From the NCBI RefSeq assembly GCF_003626635.1, contig NZ_RAZT01000018.1, forward strand, positions 62,001-126,000: a stretch of 64,000 nucleotides of DNA, read 5' to 3'. This stretch comes from Micromonospora musae. Its GTDB lineage: Bacteria; Actinomycetota; Actinomycetes; Mycobacteriales; Micromonosporaceae. Position 1 is the stretch's first letter. Each line of letters starts with the position of its first letter. Shown piece by piece: positions 23,485 through 33,067 of this stretch. A program made the position numbers and the translations under genes. Under the pieces are notes generated by a model. That model saw only the letters and a list, made by a program, of their open reading frames with translations, had not been told where the DNA came from and made no database searches.

Positions 23485-26400
23485 TCAGGCGATCCGGTAC
23501 GCCCGCTGGATCGTCTGCGTCACCGAGTTGTCGGCGGTGTCGGTGGCCGTCACGCGCAGCGACACGAAACCGGGCCGACGCGGATGGACGACGATTGCGA
23601 CATCGTGGATCACCGGCAACGGGATCCACGTCTTGCCGTCGTCGAACGACGCGCTGACCCCGAGCGTCCGGTTGCCGGCGGCGGCCGAGCCCGCCTGCCG
23701 ATCCAGGGCCACGGGGATGGTCGTCACCCGACCCGCCCGCGCCGTGTTCGTGTCGTCGAGCACCGGCGTCGGCCGGGCCGTCGTCAGAGGCAGCCGCTCC
23801 GGCTTCGACGTGTGGGCCGAGGTGAAGGTCCACGCCACCGAGACCGCCGTCGACAGGGTGTCCGGGGCGGCGCGGGTGACCGTCGCCTCCAGGCGGTACG
23901 TCGCCTTCTCGGCGGGTACGGAGAAGTCCGCCCACGGGCCGTCCGCGGTGGCGATCTCCTTGCCGTTGCGCAGCAGTCGGAGGCGGACCGGCAGGTCGTC
24001 GCGGCTGGCCGGCCGGCCGCTCGCGTCGGCGAACATCGGTGGTGCCGCGATCGAGATGGTGTCGCCGTCGCGGCCCGCGTATCCCAAAGGCGACCATTCG
24101 GGGGCGCCGGCCATGGTGGGTCCGAACGGCGCGGCGTTCCAGGTCCGGGTGTACGTCTCACCCGGCTTGAAGGTGGATTCCTGGGTCGTGACGTTGTCGC
24201 CCTCGGCGAGGGTGGACGTCCAGACGATTCCGCCGTCGGTGTTGTAGTACTCGGTGCCGTGGAAGGGCAGGTCGATCGGCGTGCTCGAACCGATCGGGCC
24301 GGGGCCGCCGGGGGCTGCCGCGCGGTGCAGGCGGACGCCGGTGGCGGTGGTGGACTGGCTGCGGTAGGTCGCCTTGACCGTGGCGAGGTTCTTCGGCGAC
24401 AGCTTCCGGGTCAGTCCGGTGAACATGTCGCCCTTGAGCACGTAGGCCAGGTCGTAGGTGTAGGGGCTGTTGCGGAAGGTGCCGTCCTTGCCGGGGCGGG
24501 CGAGTCCGATGCCCAACGTCACGGCGAGTTCGGGGGCCGTGCCGGCCGGCCCGACCCGCCCGAAGAAGACGTTGGCGAACGACTCTCCGTCGAGCTGGAC
24601 GCCCGGGTAGCGCAGGCCGTCGTTCCAGTTGGCGCTGATGTGGACGGCGAGCGGTGCGGCGTCGTGCTGGGGCAGGGTGAGCGAGACCGGCCGGGCCGTG
24701 CGGGCGTCGATCGCCTCGGTGATCGGGCCACGTACGTCGAGCACCGGCTGCACGAGCAGGCTCGACTTCTCGCCGTCGTTGATGGTGCTGTAGAGCGCGT
24801 AGCGGCCCTTGGGCAGCCGCAGGGTGCCTCCGCCCGGTTGCCCGTCGAGAGTGCTGAACTCGCCGGTCGTCAGGCTCGCCGCCACGGTCCGGTAGTCGGT
24901 GGCCGGTCGGCCGTCGCGGCCGGTGTGGTCGAGCCGTACGTCGTAGCTCTCGATCTCCCGGTTCAGCGCGAACGGCGTGCGTACCCGCAGGTCACCGGCG
25001 CCGGTCGCGGTCAGCGCGCCCTGGTAGACGCCGTCGGGGGCGTCCACGCGGGTGTCGACGGTGATGGTCGCCTCGGCGCGGCCGCCGGCCGGTACGACGA
25101 GGGTGGCCGGGCTGACCGTGAGCATGCCGGCCGGGGCCGGGGCGACGCTCAGCGACAGGGTGACCGGCGCGCTGCTCGTGTTGCGGTAGCCGACGACCTG
25201 GGTGATCGGCTTGTCGTCGGCGTGCGGCCAGCGCTGGACCGGGAAGTCGATCGCGGCGATGTCGGCGGCGATCGGCTGGGCGACGGCGCGACCGATGTCC
25301 ACCCGGCCCGCGCCCTGCTCGTAGAGGCTCTCCTCGCCGGTGGGCTTGGCCGAGTCCATCAGCGCGGCCTTCAGCTGCGGGCCGGACCAGTCCGGGTGCT
25401 GCCCGGCGAGGATCGCGGCCGCGCCGGCCACGTGCGGGGTCGCCATCGACGTGCCCGACATGGGAACGTAGCCGCCGCCGGGGGCCGCGGCCACGATGTC
25501 GACACCGGGCGCGCTGATCTCGGGCTTGATGTGGTTGTCGCCGACCCGGGGTCCCTTGGCGGAGAAGTAGGCCCGCTGGTCGTCGGCGTCGACGGCGGCG
25601 ACGGCGAGGGCGTCGTCCGCGGAGGCCGGCGTGTTGACCGACTTCGGCTTGCCCTCGTTTCCGGCGGCGACGACGAAGAGCGTGCCGTACCGGCGGCTCA
25701 GGTCCTGGACCGCGGTCTCCAGCGGGTCGAGCGCCGGGGTGTCGGTGTCGCCGATGCTCAGGTTGACCACGCGGGCCTGCGGCGCGGCCCACTGCATGCC
25801 GGCGATGACGTCCGAGTCCTGGCACTCGGTGGTGGCGCAGACCTTGCCGACGACCAGCTTCGCGCCCGGGGCGACGCCGCGGTACCGGCCGTCGGAGGCG
25901 GCGCCGGTGCCGACGATGGTCGACGCCACGTGGGTGCCGTGGCCGACCGTGTCGGCGGGGTCGTCGCCGCCGGTGAAGTCGCGCACCGTGGTGAGCTGTC
26001 CGGCGAAGTCGGGGTGGCCGGCGTCGATCCCGGTGTCGAGTACGCCGACGGTGACGCCGGTGCCGTCGAAGCCGGCCTGCCAGGCCGCCGGGGCGCCGAT
26101 CTGCGGCACGCTGCGGTCCAGCGTCACCCGGCGCTTGCCGTCGAGCCAGACGGCGTCGACGCCGGCGGTGAGCGTACGGGCGGTCGGCGTCGCGCGGGTG
26201 AGGGACGACCAGAGCTCGGCCCGGTCGGTCCGGTCCGCCCGTACGGCGAGCGCGTGGGCGGCGGGCAGTTCGGCGCGTACCCGGGCGGAGCCCGCGACGG
26301 CGGCGGAGCGCGCCTGCGCCGGCTTGTTCTGCGGGTACGTGACCAGCAGCGGCAGCTCGGCGGTGCGGTCGTCGTAGCCGAACTCGCCGAGGACGGTGAG

Positions 26401-26715
26401 GTCGAACAGCCGCCGGTCGAGCCGACCGTCGCGCAGCAACGGTGCCGCGTCGGCCGGGATGACGTACTGGTGGCCGCCCTCCCGGCTGCTGACGAAGCGC
26501 ATTCCGGTCCGTCCCGGTCCCCGCTGGATCTGCGGGTGGCCGTCGGCGTCCAGCGTCACCCGGTCCCCGGTGATCAGCGTGAAGGTGCCGCCGGGTCCGG
26601 TGACCGGGGCCGTCGGCTGCTCCTGCGCGCCGGCTGGGGTAGCCGACAGACCGGCCGCGGCCAGTGCGGTCGCGAGCACTGCGGCTGTCAGGGCGCGTCG
26701 TTGCCGTCGTCGCAC
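23485..26715 (-). CDS. secreted subtilisin-like serine protease (S8 family)
   Basis: 1076 residues. An N-terminal Arg-rich signal peptide (cleavage near AGA-QE, residues 28-32) and a pro-region are followed by the S8 catalytic domain with Asp227 (VLDTGID), His259 (GHGTHVAST), oxyanion Asn353 (AAGNEG) and Ser423 (GTSMATPHVAG). A beta-rich C-terminal half of about 600 residues follows, probably with Ig-like modules for substrate or wall binding. The GTG at 26715 is preceded by GGAGAGGACGAT. It is divergent from an ECF sigma gene with a CRP-like palindrome between them. Likely an extracellular protease for nutrient acquisition or development. Confidence 0.93.
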   Translation of the reverse strand: MRRRQRRALTAAVLATALAAAGLSATPAGAQEQPTAPVTGPGGTFTLITGDRVTLDADGHPQIQRGPGRTGMRFVSSREGGHQYVIPADAAPLLRDGRLDRRLFDLTVLGEFGYDDRTAELPLLVTYPQNKPAQARSAAVAGSARVRAELPAAHALAVRADRTDRAELWSSLTRATPTARTLTAGVDAVWLDGKRRVTLDRSVPQIGAPAAWQAGFDGTGVTVGVLDTGIDAGHPDFAGQLTTVRDFTGGDDPADTVGHGTHVASTIVGTGAASDGRYRGVAPGAKLVVGKVCATTECQDSDVIAGMQWAAPQARVVNLSIGDTDTPALDPLETAVQDLSRRYGTLFVVAAGNEGKPKSVNTPASADDALAVAAVDADDQRAYFSAKGPRVGDNHIKPEISAPGVDIVAAAPGGGYVPMSGTSMATPHVAGAAAILAGQHPDWSGPQLKAALMDSAKPTGEESLYEQGAGRVDIGRAVAQPIAADIAAIDFPVQRWPHADDKPITQVVGYRNTSSAPVTLSLSVAPAPAGMLTVSPATLVVPAGGRAEATITVDTRVDAPDGVYQGALTATGAGDLRVRTPFALNREIESYDVRLDHTGRDGRPATDYRTVAASLTTGEFSTLDGQPGGGTLRLPKGRYALYSTINDGEKSSLLVQPVLDVRGPITEAIDARTARPVSLTLPQHDAAPLAVHISANWNDGLRYPGVQLDGESFANVFFGRVGPAGTAPELAVTLGIGLARPGKDGTFRNSPYTYDLAYVLKGDMFTGLTRKLSPKNLATVKATYRSQSTTATGVRLHRAAAPGGPGPIGSSTPIDLPFHGTEYYNTDGGIVWTSTLAEGDNVTTQESTFKPGETYTRTWNAAPFGPTMAGAPEWSPLGYAGRDGDTISIAAPPMFADASGRPASRDDLPVRLRLLRNGKEIATADGPWADFSVPAEKATYRLEATVTRAAPDTLSTAVSVAWTFTSAHTSKPERLPLTTARPTPVLDDTNTARAGRVTTIPVALDRQAGSAAAGNRTLGVSASFDDGKTWIPLPVIHDVAIVVHPRRPGFVSLRVTATDTADNSVTQTIQRAYRIA

Positions 26716-26792
26716 ATCGTCCTCTCCGCCACGGGTCCATCCCGGGTCGGCACGATGACGTCTGGCCCAATCCCCGGGTTGATCATCGACAG

Positions 26793-26808
26793 TGTGACGG
26801 GCGTCACA
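26793..26808. promoter_or_regulatory. CRP-like palindrome TGTGA-N6-TCACA
   Basis: TGTGACGGGCGTCACA fits the cyclic-AMP receptor protein consensus TGTGA-N6-TCACA exactly, with 7-bp perfect arms. It lies between the divergent subtilase and ECF sigma genes, 78 bp from the former start and 91 bp from the latter. Confidence 0.5.
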
Positions 26809-26898
26809 AATCGGCACCGCGCGCGTGGGGCTGATCCTCCCTACGGGGTTGCATGCGGCGGTGACCAGGGGACGAGGCTTCGAGGGGGCGCCGGTCGG

Positions 26899-27399
26899 AT
26901 GCGTGACGCTGAGGAGTTCGACGCCCTCTACACGGCCTGCGCCGGCCGGATCGTGGGCCACCTCTATCTGCTGACCGGCAACCTCAACGAGGCGGAGGAC
27001 GCCGTCGCCGAGGCGTTCACGCGGGCCTGGCAGCGCTGGCAGACGGTGCGGGAGGCGGACAGCCCGGAGGCGTGGGTACGACGCGTCGCCTCCCGGATCG
27101 CGGTGAGCAGCTGGCGCAAGGCGACGAACCGGATCCGCGCGCACCACCGGGCCGCCGTCGACCAGAGCGTTCCCGGCCTGAACGAGAACCACGTCGCGCT
27201 GCTGCAGGCGCTGCGGCGGTTGAGCGCCGACGAACGCCGAGCCGTCGTGCTGCACCACCTGAACGATCTCAGCGTCGCCGAGGTGGCCGCCGAGATGCAG
27301 CGGCCCGTCGGGACCGTCAAGACGTACCTTGCTCGCGGCCGCAGGGCGATGGCCGGGATGCTGACCGAGGAGCCCCAGGAGGAGGCGTCCCATGGCTGA
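26899..27399 (+). CDS. ECF-type RNA polymerase sigma factor
   Basis: 166 residues, SigE-like ECF family: region 2 (FDALYTACAGRIVGHLYLLT, then EAEDAVAEAFTRAWQRW) and region 4 (LSADERRAVVLHHL with NDLSVAEVAAEMQRPVGTVK as the helix-turn-helix). The ATG at 26899 gives a length typical of the family. The downstream membrane protein gene overlaps by 8 bp. This is the second sigma plus membrane-partner pair in the window, with the same layout as at 8.2-9.8 kb. Confidence 0.9.
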   Translation: MRDAEEFDALYTACAGRIVGHLYLLTGNLNEAEDAVAEAFTRAWQRWQTVREADSPEAWVRRVASRIAVSSWRKATNRIRAHHRAAVDQSVPGLNENHVALLQALRRLSADERRAVVLHHLNDLSVAEVAAEMQRPVGTVKTYLARGRRAMAGMLTEEPQEEASHG

Positions 27400-28120
27400 T
27401 CAGCGCGACGACCTCACGGCCATCGCCGACGGTGCGCGCCGGGTCACGAAGCTGCCCCCGGCGCAGGCGCTGCGCGAGCGTGGCGAGCGGCGTCGCCGCC
27501 GTCGGACCGCCGTCACCGGCGCCGGCCTGGCCGTGCTCGCCCTCGTCGCCGGGGGTGTGGTGCTGCAGGCGCGGGAGCAGCCGGACCGGAGCGTGGTGGC
27601 CCCGGCGGGGGAGGTTCCACCGTCGGCCGTCCCGTCGGTGACCGCGTCGGCGGGCCCGCAGGAGATCCTCGCCGGCCGGCGACGGATCGCGATCGTGGTG
27701 CCCGGGATGAACCGGGCGGTGCTGGCGGTCGACCCCGCCGGTGACCAGGTGCGGGCCGCCACCGCGCCCGGTGTCGACGACCGGGCGCAGTGGGTGCTGC
27801 GGCCCGAAGGGGACCGATTCCGGATCACGCTCGCCGAGCCGGGTGGCGCCGGCCGGAGCTGCATGACGGTGGTGCACGACGCCGCGCCGGGCAGCGTCCG
27901 CAACCGGGCGTGCGATCCGGGCGCGCAGGCGCAGCTGTTCACCATCGAGCAGGAGGCCGACGGGAGCTACTCGCTCTTCCAGGGCCGCCGGTACGTGCAG
28001 GTGGTCGACGGCACCAACGCCCTGGTGCCCGACCTACCGGAGGCGCTCACCACCACGTACGAGTTCGAGGACCGCGGCCCCGCCGCCGAGGAGCAGCCAG
28101 GAAGCGACCCCACCGGCTGA
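27392..28120 (+). CDS. single-pass membrane protein co-transcribed with ECF sigma factor
   Basis: 242 residues: a cytoplasmic N-terminus of about 38 residues rich in Arg, one membrane helix (TAVTGAGLAVLALVAGGVV), a Pro/Ser linker, and an outer domain of about 150 residues with an ordered pattern of Trp, Gln and Gly. It starts inside the sigma gene (8-bp overlap), so co-translation is expected. It may act as an anti-sigma factor or a sensor, but no zinc anti-sigma motif is visible. The family is not recognised. Confidence 0.75.
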   Translation: MADQRDDLTAIADGARRVTKLPPAQALRERGERRRRRRTAVTGAGLAVLALVAGGVVLQAREQPDRSVVAPAGEVPPSAVPSVTASAGPQEILAGRRRIAIVVPGMNRAVLAVDPAGDQVRAATAPGVDDRAQWVLRPEGDRFRITLAEPGGAGRSCMTVVHDAAPGSVRNRACDPGAQAQLFTIEQEADGSYSLFQGRRYVQVVDGTNALVPDLPEALTTTYEFEDRGPAAEEQPGSDPTG

Positions 28121-28129
28121 GCCTGACAC

Positions 28130-29941
28130 CTAGGTGGGTGCGTCCCGGATGGCGAGCGCGGCCTGGACGAGCGCGGCGTGGGTCAGCGTCTGCGGGTAGT
28201 TGCCGAGGTGGGCGCCGGTCGCCGGGTCCAGCTCCTCGGCGTAGAGGCCGAGGGGTCCGGCGTGGTCGAGCATGGCCTGGAACAGCTCGACCGCCTCGAC
28301 GCGCCGCCCGGTGCGGGCGAGGGCTTGAACGAGCCAGAACGAGCAGGGTAGGAACGCCCCCTCGGTGCCGGGGAGGCCGTCGCGTCCCGGCGGGTAGCGG
28401 TAGAGCAAGGGGCCGCTCGCGGAGAGCCGGTCGCGGATGGCGTCGATGGTGCCGCGTACCCGGGGCGAGTCGATGCTGTCGAAGTTCAGCAGCGGCAGGA
28501 CGAGCAGGGCCGCGTCGAGCTCCGCTGAGCCGTAGCTGCGTACGTAGCTGACCGCGCTCGGGTCGAAGCCGCGGGTGCGGATCTCGACGGCGATCGCCTC
28601 CCGGGTCTCCTGCCAGCGTCGCCGGCGGCGCTCCGACAGGGGGTGCGTCTCGGCTATGGCCAGCGCCCGGTCCAGGGCCAGCCAGCCCATGAGCTTGGAG
28701 TGGACGTGTTGGGCCGGTTCGCGTACCTCCCAGATGCCGGCGTCGGGCTCCCGCCAGCATTGGGTGACCACGTCGGCGAATCCGCGTACCGCCCGCCACG
28801 TCTCCGAGTTGAGGCGACGCCCGGCCTGCACGAACGCCCAGGCGGCGTCGATCACCCAGCCGTAGCCGTCGAGCTGGTGTTGTCCGGCGGCGGCGTTGCC
28901 GGTCCGTACCGGGACGCTGCCGCGGTAGCCGGGCCAGCCGGGCACCTCCCGTTCCCGGGGGACGGTGCGCCCGTAGAGGGTGAACAGCGCTGGCAGGCGC
29001 GGACGCTGCAACCGGCTGGCGTGCAGCAGCCAGGCGAGGAACCCGTGGGCCTCTTCGGGTTTGCCGACGCTGAGGAAGGCGCTGACGCCGATGCTGGCGT
29101 CGCGGGGCCAGACGTAGCGGTAGTCCCAGTTGCGTTCCCCGCCGGGGTCCTCGGGCAGCGAGGTGGTGGGCGCGGCCACCGGTGCCCGCGACGGCGAGTA
29201 GGTCAGCAGCCGCAGGGTGAGCAGGCTTCGTACGACGTGTTCCCGGAAGGGCAGGGATTCGTCGATCTCGGCGGTCCAGGCCCGCCACCGCTGCTCGTCG
29301 GCGAGGAGCAGGTCCCAGGCGGCGCCCGGCTCCACGTGGATCAGCGGTTCGCGGTGGGCCACGGCCAGCACCAGGGTGACCGGGCGGCCGGGGTCGACAG
29401 TGATCCGGGTGGGTCGGCCCGGTTCGACGGCGAGTTCGGGGGTGCCGGCCAACGAGACCGCCAGGGAGCCCCACTGACAGACCAGGCCCTGAGGTCGCCG
29501 TTGGATCTGGGGGAGCCTGTGATGTTCACCGCGGCGGGGGTCGAACTCGACGACGGCGTCGATCGGCGCGTTCTGGGCCGAGAGTCGCCGCACGATCAGG
29601 GTGGTGGGCAACAGGCGGCCGCCGACCTCGGCCACCATGGCCTCGGTTAGGGTGAGCCGGCCGCCACCGACCGCCCAGGTCGTCTCCAGCGTGGCGGTGT
29701 GCTGCCGGTACCGCCGTTCGACCGGCGGCGCCGGTTCGGTGGGGCCGACCCGGAACGTTCCCGCGTCGGGGCCGCCGATCAGCCGGCCGAAGAGCGGCTC
29801 GCCGTCGAAGCGGGGTACGCAGAGCCAGTCGATGCCGCCGTCACCGGCGACGAGCGCGGCGGTGCGGGTGTCGCTGAGCAGCCCGTAGTCGCTGATCGGC
29901 GTGGGGTCCCGGGGCCACGCCGGGTGGGGTCCACCGGTCAT
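28130..29941 (-). CDS. glycoside hydrolase family 15-type protein (glucoamylase/trehalase-like)
   Basis: 603 residues. The N-terminal beta-sandwich begins with the typical ISDYGLLSDTRTAALV and GGIDWLCVPRFD. A GH15 (alpha/alpha)6 barrel follows, carrying GGERNWDYRYVWPRDAS, the DGYGWVIDAAW segment and the C-terminal AEELDPATGAHLGNYPQ. Actinobacterial members include trehalases and glucan hydrolases. The protein lacks a signal peptide, so it is likely cytoplasmic, perhaps in trehalose or glycogen turnover. A second GH15 gene lies 6 kb away (35.8-37.7 kb). It converges with the sigma-linked membrane protein gene. Confidence 0.92.
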   Translation of the reverse strand: MTGGPHPAWPRDPTPISDYGLLSDTRTAALVAGDGGIDWLCVPRFDGEPLFGRLIGGPDAGTFRVGPTEPAPPVERRYRQHTATLETTWAVGGGRLTLTEAMVAEVGGRLLPTTLIVRRLSAQNAPIDAVVEFDPRRGEHHRLPQIQRRPQGLVCQWGSLAVSLAGTPELAVEPGRPTRITVDPGRPVTLVLAVAHREPLIHVEPGAAWDLLLADEQRWRAWTAEIDESLPFREHVVRSLLTLRLLTYSPSRAPVAAPTTSLPEDPGGERNWDYRYVWPRDASIGVSAFLSVGKPEEAHGFLAWLLHASRLQRPRLPALFTLYGRTVPREREVPGWPGYRGSVPVRTGNAAAGQHQLDGYGWVIDAAWAFVQAGRRLNSETWRAVRGFADVVTQCWREPDAGIWEVREPAQHVHSKLMGWLALDRALAIAETHPLSERRRRRWQETREAIAVEIRTRGFDPSAVSYVRSYGSAELDAALLVLPLLNFDSIDSPRVRGTIDAIRDRLSASGPLLYRYPPGRDGLPGTEGAFLPCSFWLVQALARTGRRVEAVELFQAMLDHAGPLGLYAEELDPATGAHLGNYPQTLTHAALVQAALAIRDAPT

Positions 29942-29971
29942 GGGGATCGGTCCTCACCTGTCGTGCGACGG

Positions 29972-30448
29972 TCACCCGGCATGGAGAAGCACCCCGAGGA
30001 CCAGCCCGTAGACGACGTGGACGACGGCCACGACCACCGGCGTCTGGTTGCCGTAGTTCAGGGCGAACAGACCGGGCGGCTCCAGCATCGCGGTGCTGGC
30101 CAGGCCCGCCCGCTGGGAGGCCATGCGCGGGTGTACGCCGGGCAGCAGCGGCAGGAGCACGGTCAGCGCGATCGCGACGTGGACGAAGCCGAGCAGCGCC
30201 CCGATCCACCAGGTGGCGCGGTGCAGCAGGGCGAAGGTGGCCGCGTAGCCGAGGGCGAAGCCCTGACCGGCGCCGAGGTGCAGGAAGAACCCGATGACGC
30301 GGGCTCGGTCGGGGTCCTCGGTGACGAGGGTGCCGAGGGCCAGGGGAAAGTCGATGCGGGTGAGTCCGGCCAGCTGGGCGGTGGTCAGCGCGGCGGTCAG
30401 CGCGGTGGTGGCGACCAACCCGAAGAGCGCCCATCCGGTCCAGTCCAT
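29972..30448 (-). CDS. small conserved membrane protein
   Basis: 158 residues with four hydrophobic helices: WALFGLVATTALTAALTTAQ, the GFALGYAATFALL stretch, IALTVLLPLLPG and a C-terminal VVVAVVHVVYGLVLGVLL. I do not recognise a named family. It lies 30 bp upstream of the GH15 gene on the same strand and is probably co-transcribed. Confidence 0.7.
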   Translation of the reverse strand: MDWTGWALFGLVATTALTAALTTAQLAGLTRIDFPLALGTLVTEDPDRARVIGFFLHLGAGQGFALGYAATFALLHRATWWIGALLGFVHVAIALTVLLPLLPGVHPRMASQRAGLASTAMLEPPGLFALNYGNQTPVVVAVVHVVYGLVLGVLLHAG

Positions 30449-30840
30449 CTCAGTGGCGGTGGACGGCGCGCGGGTTCGGGGCCGTCGGCGCGGGGCACGG
30501 CGGCGTTCTCGCGGTCATCGGTCCGTCCTTCGGCTGGCCGGCGTGCGGCTGCGCGACCCTGATCGGGGCGCCCGCGTCGCATCGTCGTCGAACGACCCGG
30601 GCCGCGCCGGTTTTTTACCATATGTCACGGCGCTGTGCTGCGTGGCCGGCTCGTCGAGATGCGTCCGCCGCCGGGACCGCCGGTGCCGGGAGCGGGGATC
30701 GGCCGGGGCCGCGTCGCCGGTGTGACAGCAGCACCACTCTCGTTGTGCGCCTGGACGCCGGTTTCCATTCACCGGCACGACGGCTGGGCTCCCTAGCGTC
30801 ACCGGCTGACAGTTCGTCTCCGGCCGGATGAGTGGTGATC
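30449..30840. other. non-coding gap before the glycan cluster
   Basis: No convincing gene in this 392-bp gap between divergent transcription units. A locally T-rich patch (TTTTTTACCATATG near 30611) is unusual for this genome and could be part of a promoter, but no clear -35/-10 pair was found. Confidence 0.5.
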
Positions 30841-31920
30841 ATGTCATCTGCACCCGAGGTAAGCGTCGTCATTCCCACGTTCGCGCGTCCCGACCTGGTC
30901 ACCCGGGCCGTCCGCAGCGCCCTGGCCCAGACGGTCACCGACATCGAGGTCATCGTCGTGATCGACGGGCCGGACCAGGCGACCCAGGACGTGTTGAGCG
31001 GGATCGACGACCACCGCCTGCGGCTCGTGCAGCTCGCGCAGAAGGGCGGCGCGCCGAACGCCCGCAACGTGGGCGTCGAGCACGCCGCCGCGCCGTGGAC
31101 GGCCCTGCTGGACGACGACGACGAGTGGCTTCCGGAGAAGCTGTCGGTGCAGTTGGCGTACGCGCGGACGGCCACCGTCGCGCTGCCGATCATCGCCAGC
31201 CGGCTGATCAACAAGACTCCGCGCGCGGAGTTCGTCATGCCCCGCCGCCTCCCGTTCGACGGCGAGCCGGTGTGCGAGTACCTCACCGTCCGGCGTGGCC
31301 TCTTCCACGGCGACGGCTTCATCCAGACCTCGACGATCATGGCGCCCACGTCGCTGCTGCGTCGGGTCCCGTTCACCGTCGGCCTGCGCCGGCAGCAGGA
31401 GCTGGACTGGACGCTGCGGGCGCTGGACCACGACGGCGTCGACCTGGTCATCGCCGCCGAGCCGCTGGTGCTGTGGCATCAGGACGAGGACCGGCCGCGG
31501 ATCAGCCTGAACTCGCCGTGGGAGGCGCAGCTGGAGTGGGTGCGCAAGATGCGCCCGCGGCTCACCCCGAAGGCGTACGCCGCGATCATGATGAGCATCA
31601 TCAGTTCGATGGCGGCGCCCACGCGGAGCTTCCGCGTCTTCCGGATGCTGCTCGGTGACGCGCGGCGGCACGGCCGCCCGAGCGCGATCGACTACCTGAC
31701 CTTCTTCCAGATCTGGCTGATCCCGCCGCAGCTGCGGCACACCCTGCGCGACTGGATCCTGAGCCGCCGACGCCCGGCCCCCGGGCCGGCCGTCGAGCCG
31801 ACCCCGGCCACGTCCGCGACGCCCGACGGCCGGCCGTCGACGGCCGAGCACACGGTCCGCACGGCAGCCACCACGTTGCCGGTACCGACGAGCAGCCCGG
31901 GGAGCGATGTCCACGTCTGA
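30841..31920 (+). CDS. family 2 glycosyltransferase
   Basis: 359 residues. A GT-A fold N-terminus (VSVVIPTFARPDLVTRAVRS, residues 7-26) and the metal/nucleotide-sugar motif DDDDEW at 91-96 identify a GT2 enzyme that uses a nucleotide sugar. The C-terminal part is Pro/Ala/Thr rich. It overlaps the following GT4 gene by 14 bp. I chose the ATG at 30841 over a GTG at 30832. Together with GT4 and a methyltransferase it likely builds a cell-surface or secreted glycan. Donor and acceptor are unknown. Confidence 0.9.
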   Translation: MSSAPEVSVVIPTFARPDLVTRAVRSALAQTVTDIEVIVVIDGPDQATQDVLSGIDDHRLRLVQLAQKGGAPNARNVGVEHAAAPWTALLDDDDEWLPEKLSVQLAYARTATVALPIIASRLINKTPRAEFVMPRRLPFDGEPVCEYLTVRRGLFHGDGFIQTSTIMAPTSLLRRVPFTVGLRRQQELDWTLRALDHDGVDLVIAAEPLVLWHQDEDRPRISLNSPWEAQLEWVRKMRPRLTPKAYAAIMMSIISSMAAPTRSFRVFRMLLGDARRHGRPSAIDYLTFFQIWLIPPQLRHTLRDWILSRRRPAPGPAVEPTPATSATPDGRPSTAEHTVRTAATTLPVPTSSPGSDVHV

Positions 31921-33067
31921 GGTCGCCGTCATCTGGCGCAGCGGTCTGCTGCCGGTCTCCGAGACGTTCGTCCGCAACCAGGGTGACGCGCTGCCGTCGT
32001 GGCGGCCGGTCTACCTCGGCGCGAACAAGGTCGCCTCACCGATCGCCGAAGACAGCGACGTCATCGCCTACCCGAACACGCCCGCCGGCCGTCGCGGCTG
32101 GCACCAGCTGCGGGCGACCGGCCGCTCCGCGCGGCTGCGCCGGCTGCTCACCCGACTGAAGCCGACGGTGGTGCACGCCCACTTCGGCGGCGACGGATGG
32201 CTGATCAGCCGCACCGCCCAGCAGTTGGGCGTACCGCTGGTCGTCACCCTGCACGGGGTCGACGTGACGCGGCAGCCGGCCGTGCCCGGTCTGCGCGGTG
32301 CACGGCACCGCCACAAGCTGCGGGTCACGTTCGACCGCGCCGCCGTGATCATCGCCGTCTCGGGCTTCATCCGCGACCGCGCGGTGGAGTTGGGCGCCGA
32401 CCCGGCGAAGGTACGCGTCCACTACACCGGCGTGCCGATCCCGGCCGAGCCGTCGACGGCGCCGAAGACCTGGGACGTGGTCTTCGTGGGCCGGTTCGTC
32501 GACAAGAAGGGCGCCGACGACCTCGTCGAGGCGCTCGGACTGATCTCGCCGCTACGGCCCCGGGCCCTCTTCATCGGCGCGGGACCGCTGGAGGAGTCGA
32601 CCCGGACGCGGGCGGCCCAGCTCCAGGTCGACGCCACGTTCCTGGGCGCGCAGCCGCCGGAGGTGGTCCTGCAGCACATGGCGCAGGCCAAGATGCTGGC
32701 CGCGCCGTCCCGCACGGCGTCGGACGGCGACTGTGAGGGGCTTCCCACGACCGTGCTGGAGGCGGCGAGCCTCGGTCTGCCGGTCGTCGCCACCCACCAC
32801 AGCGGCATTCCGGAAGGGGTCCGCCACGGGGAGACCGGCCTGCTCTGCGCCGAACGGGACCGGGCGGCGCTGGCCGAGAACATCCGCCGGCTGCTCACCG
32901 ACGAGCCGCTGCGGGAACGTCTCGGACGGGCGGCCCGCGAGCACACCGTGCAGACCTTCGACCTGCGCCGGCAGACACAACTGCTCGAGGAGCTGTACGA
33001 GAGCGTCGCCTCGTCCCGCATCGCCGCGCCGGAGAGCGCCGACGCCGCCGGCCCGGCTCCGCGCTGA
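31907..33067 (+). CDS. family 4 glycosyltransferase (GT-B fold)
   Basis: 386 residues. The C-terminal GT-B half carries FVGRFVDKKGADDLVEAL and the EGLPTTVLEAASLGLPVV motif (E-x7-E) of GT4 retaining enzymes. The N-terminal half has HAHFGGDGW and TLHGVD. No membrane helix. It overlaps the GT2 gene, so the two are coupled. The C-terminal 14 codons plus stop are echoed by imperfect tandem copies just downstream, which suggests the 3' end is evolving by slippage. Confidence 0.92.
   Translation: MSTSEVAVIWRSGLLPVSETFVRNQGDALPSWRPVYLGANKVASPIAEDSDVIAYPNTPAGRRGWHQLRATGRSARLRRLLTRLKPTVVHAHFGGDGWLISRTAQQLGVPLVVTLHGVDVTRQPAVPGLRGARHRHKLRVTFDRAAVIIAVSGFIRDRAVELGADPAKVRVHYTGVPIPAEPSTAPKTWDVVFVGRFVDKKGADDLVEALGLISPLRPRALFIGAGPLEESTRTRAAQLQVDATFLGAQPPEVVLQHMAQAKMLAAPSRTASDGDCEGLPTTVLEAASLGLPVVATHHSGIPEGVRHGETGLLCAERDRAALAENIRRLLTDEPLRERLGRAAREHTVQTFDLRRQTQLLEELYESVASSRIAAPESADAAGPAPR

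Noticed and set aside
23584..27399. Open frame of over 1200 codons on the plus strand opposite the subtilase gene
   Set aside because: It is a high-GC shadow of the S8 protease; only its last 166 codons (26899-27399) have sigma-factor sequence. The rest is low-complexity Arg/Gly/Val with no domain.
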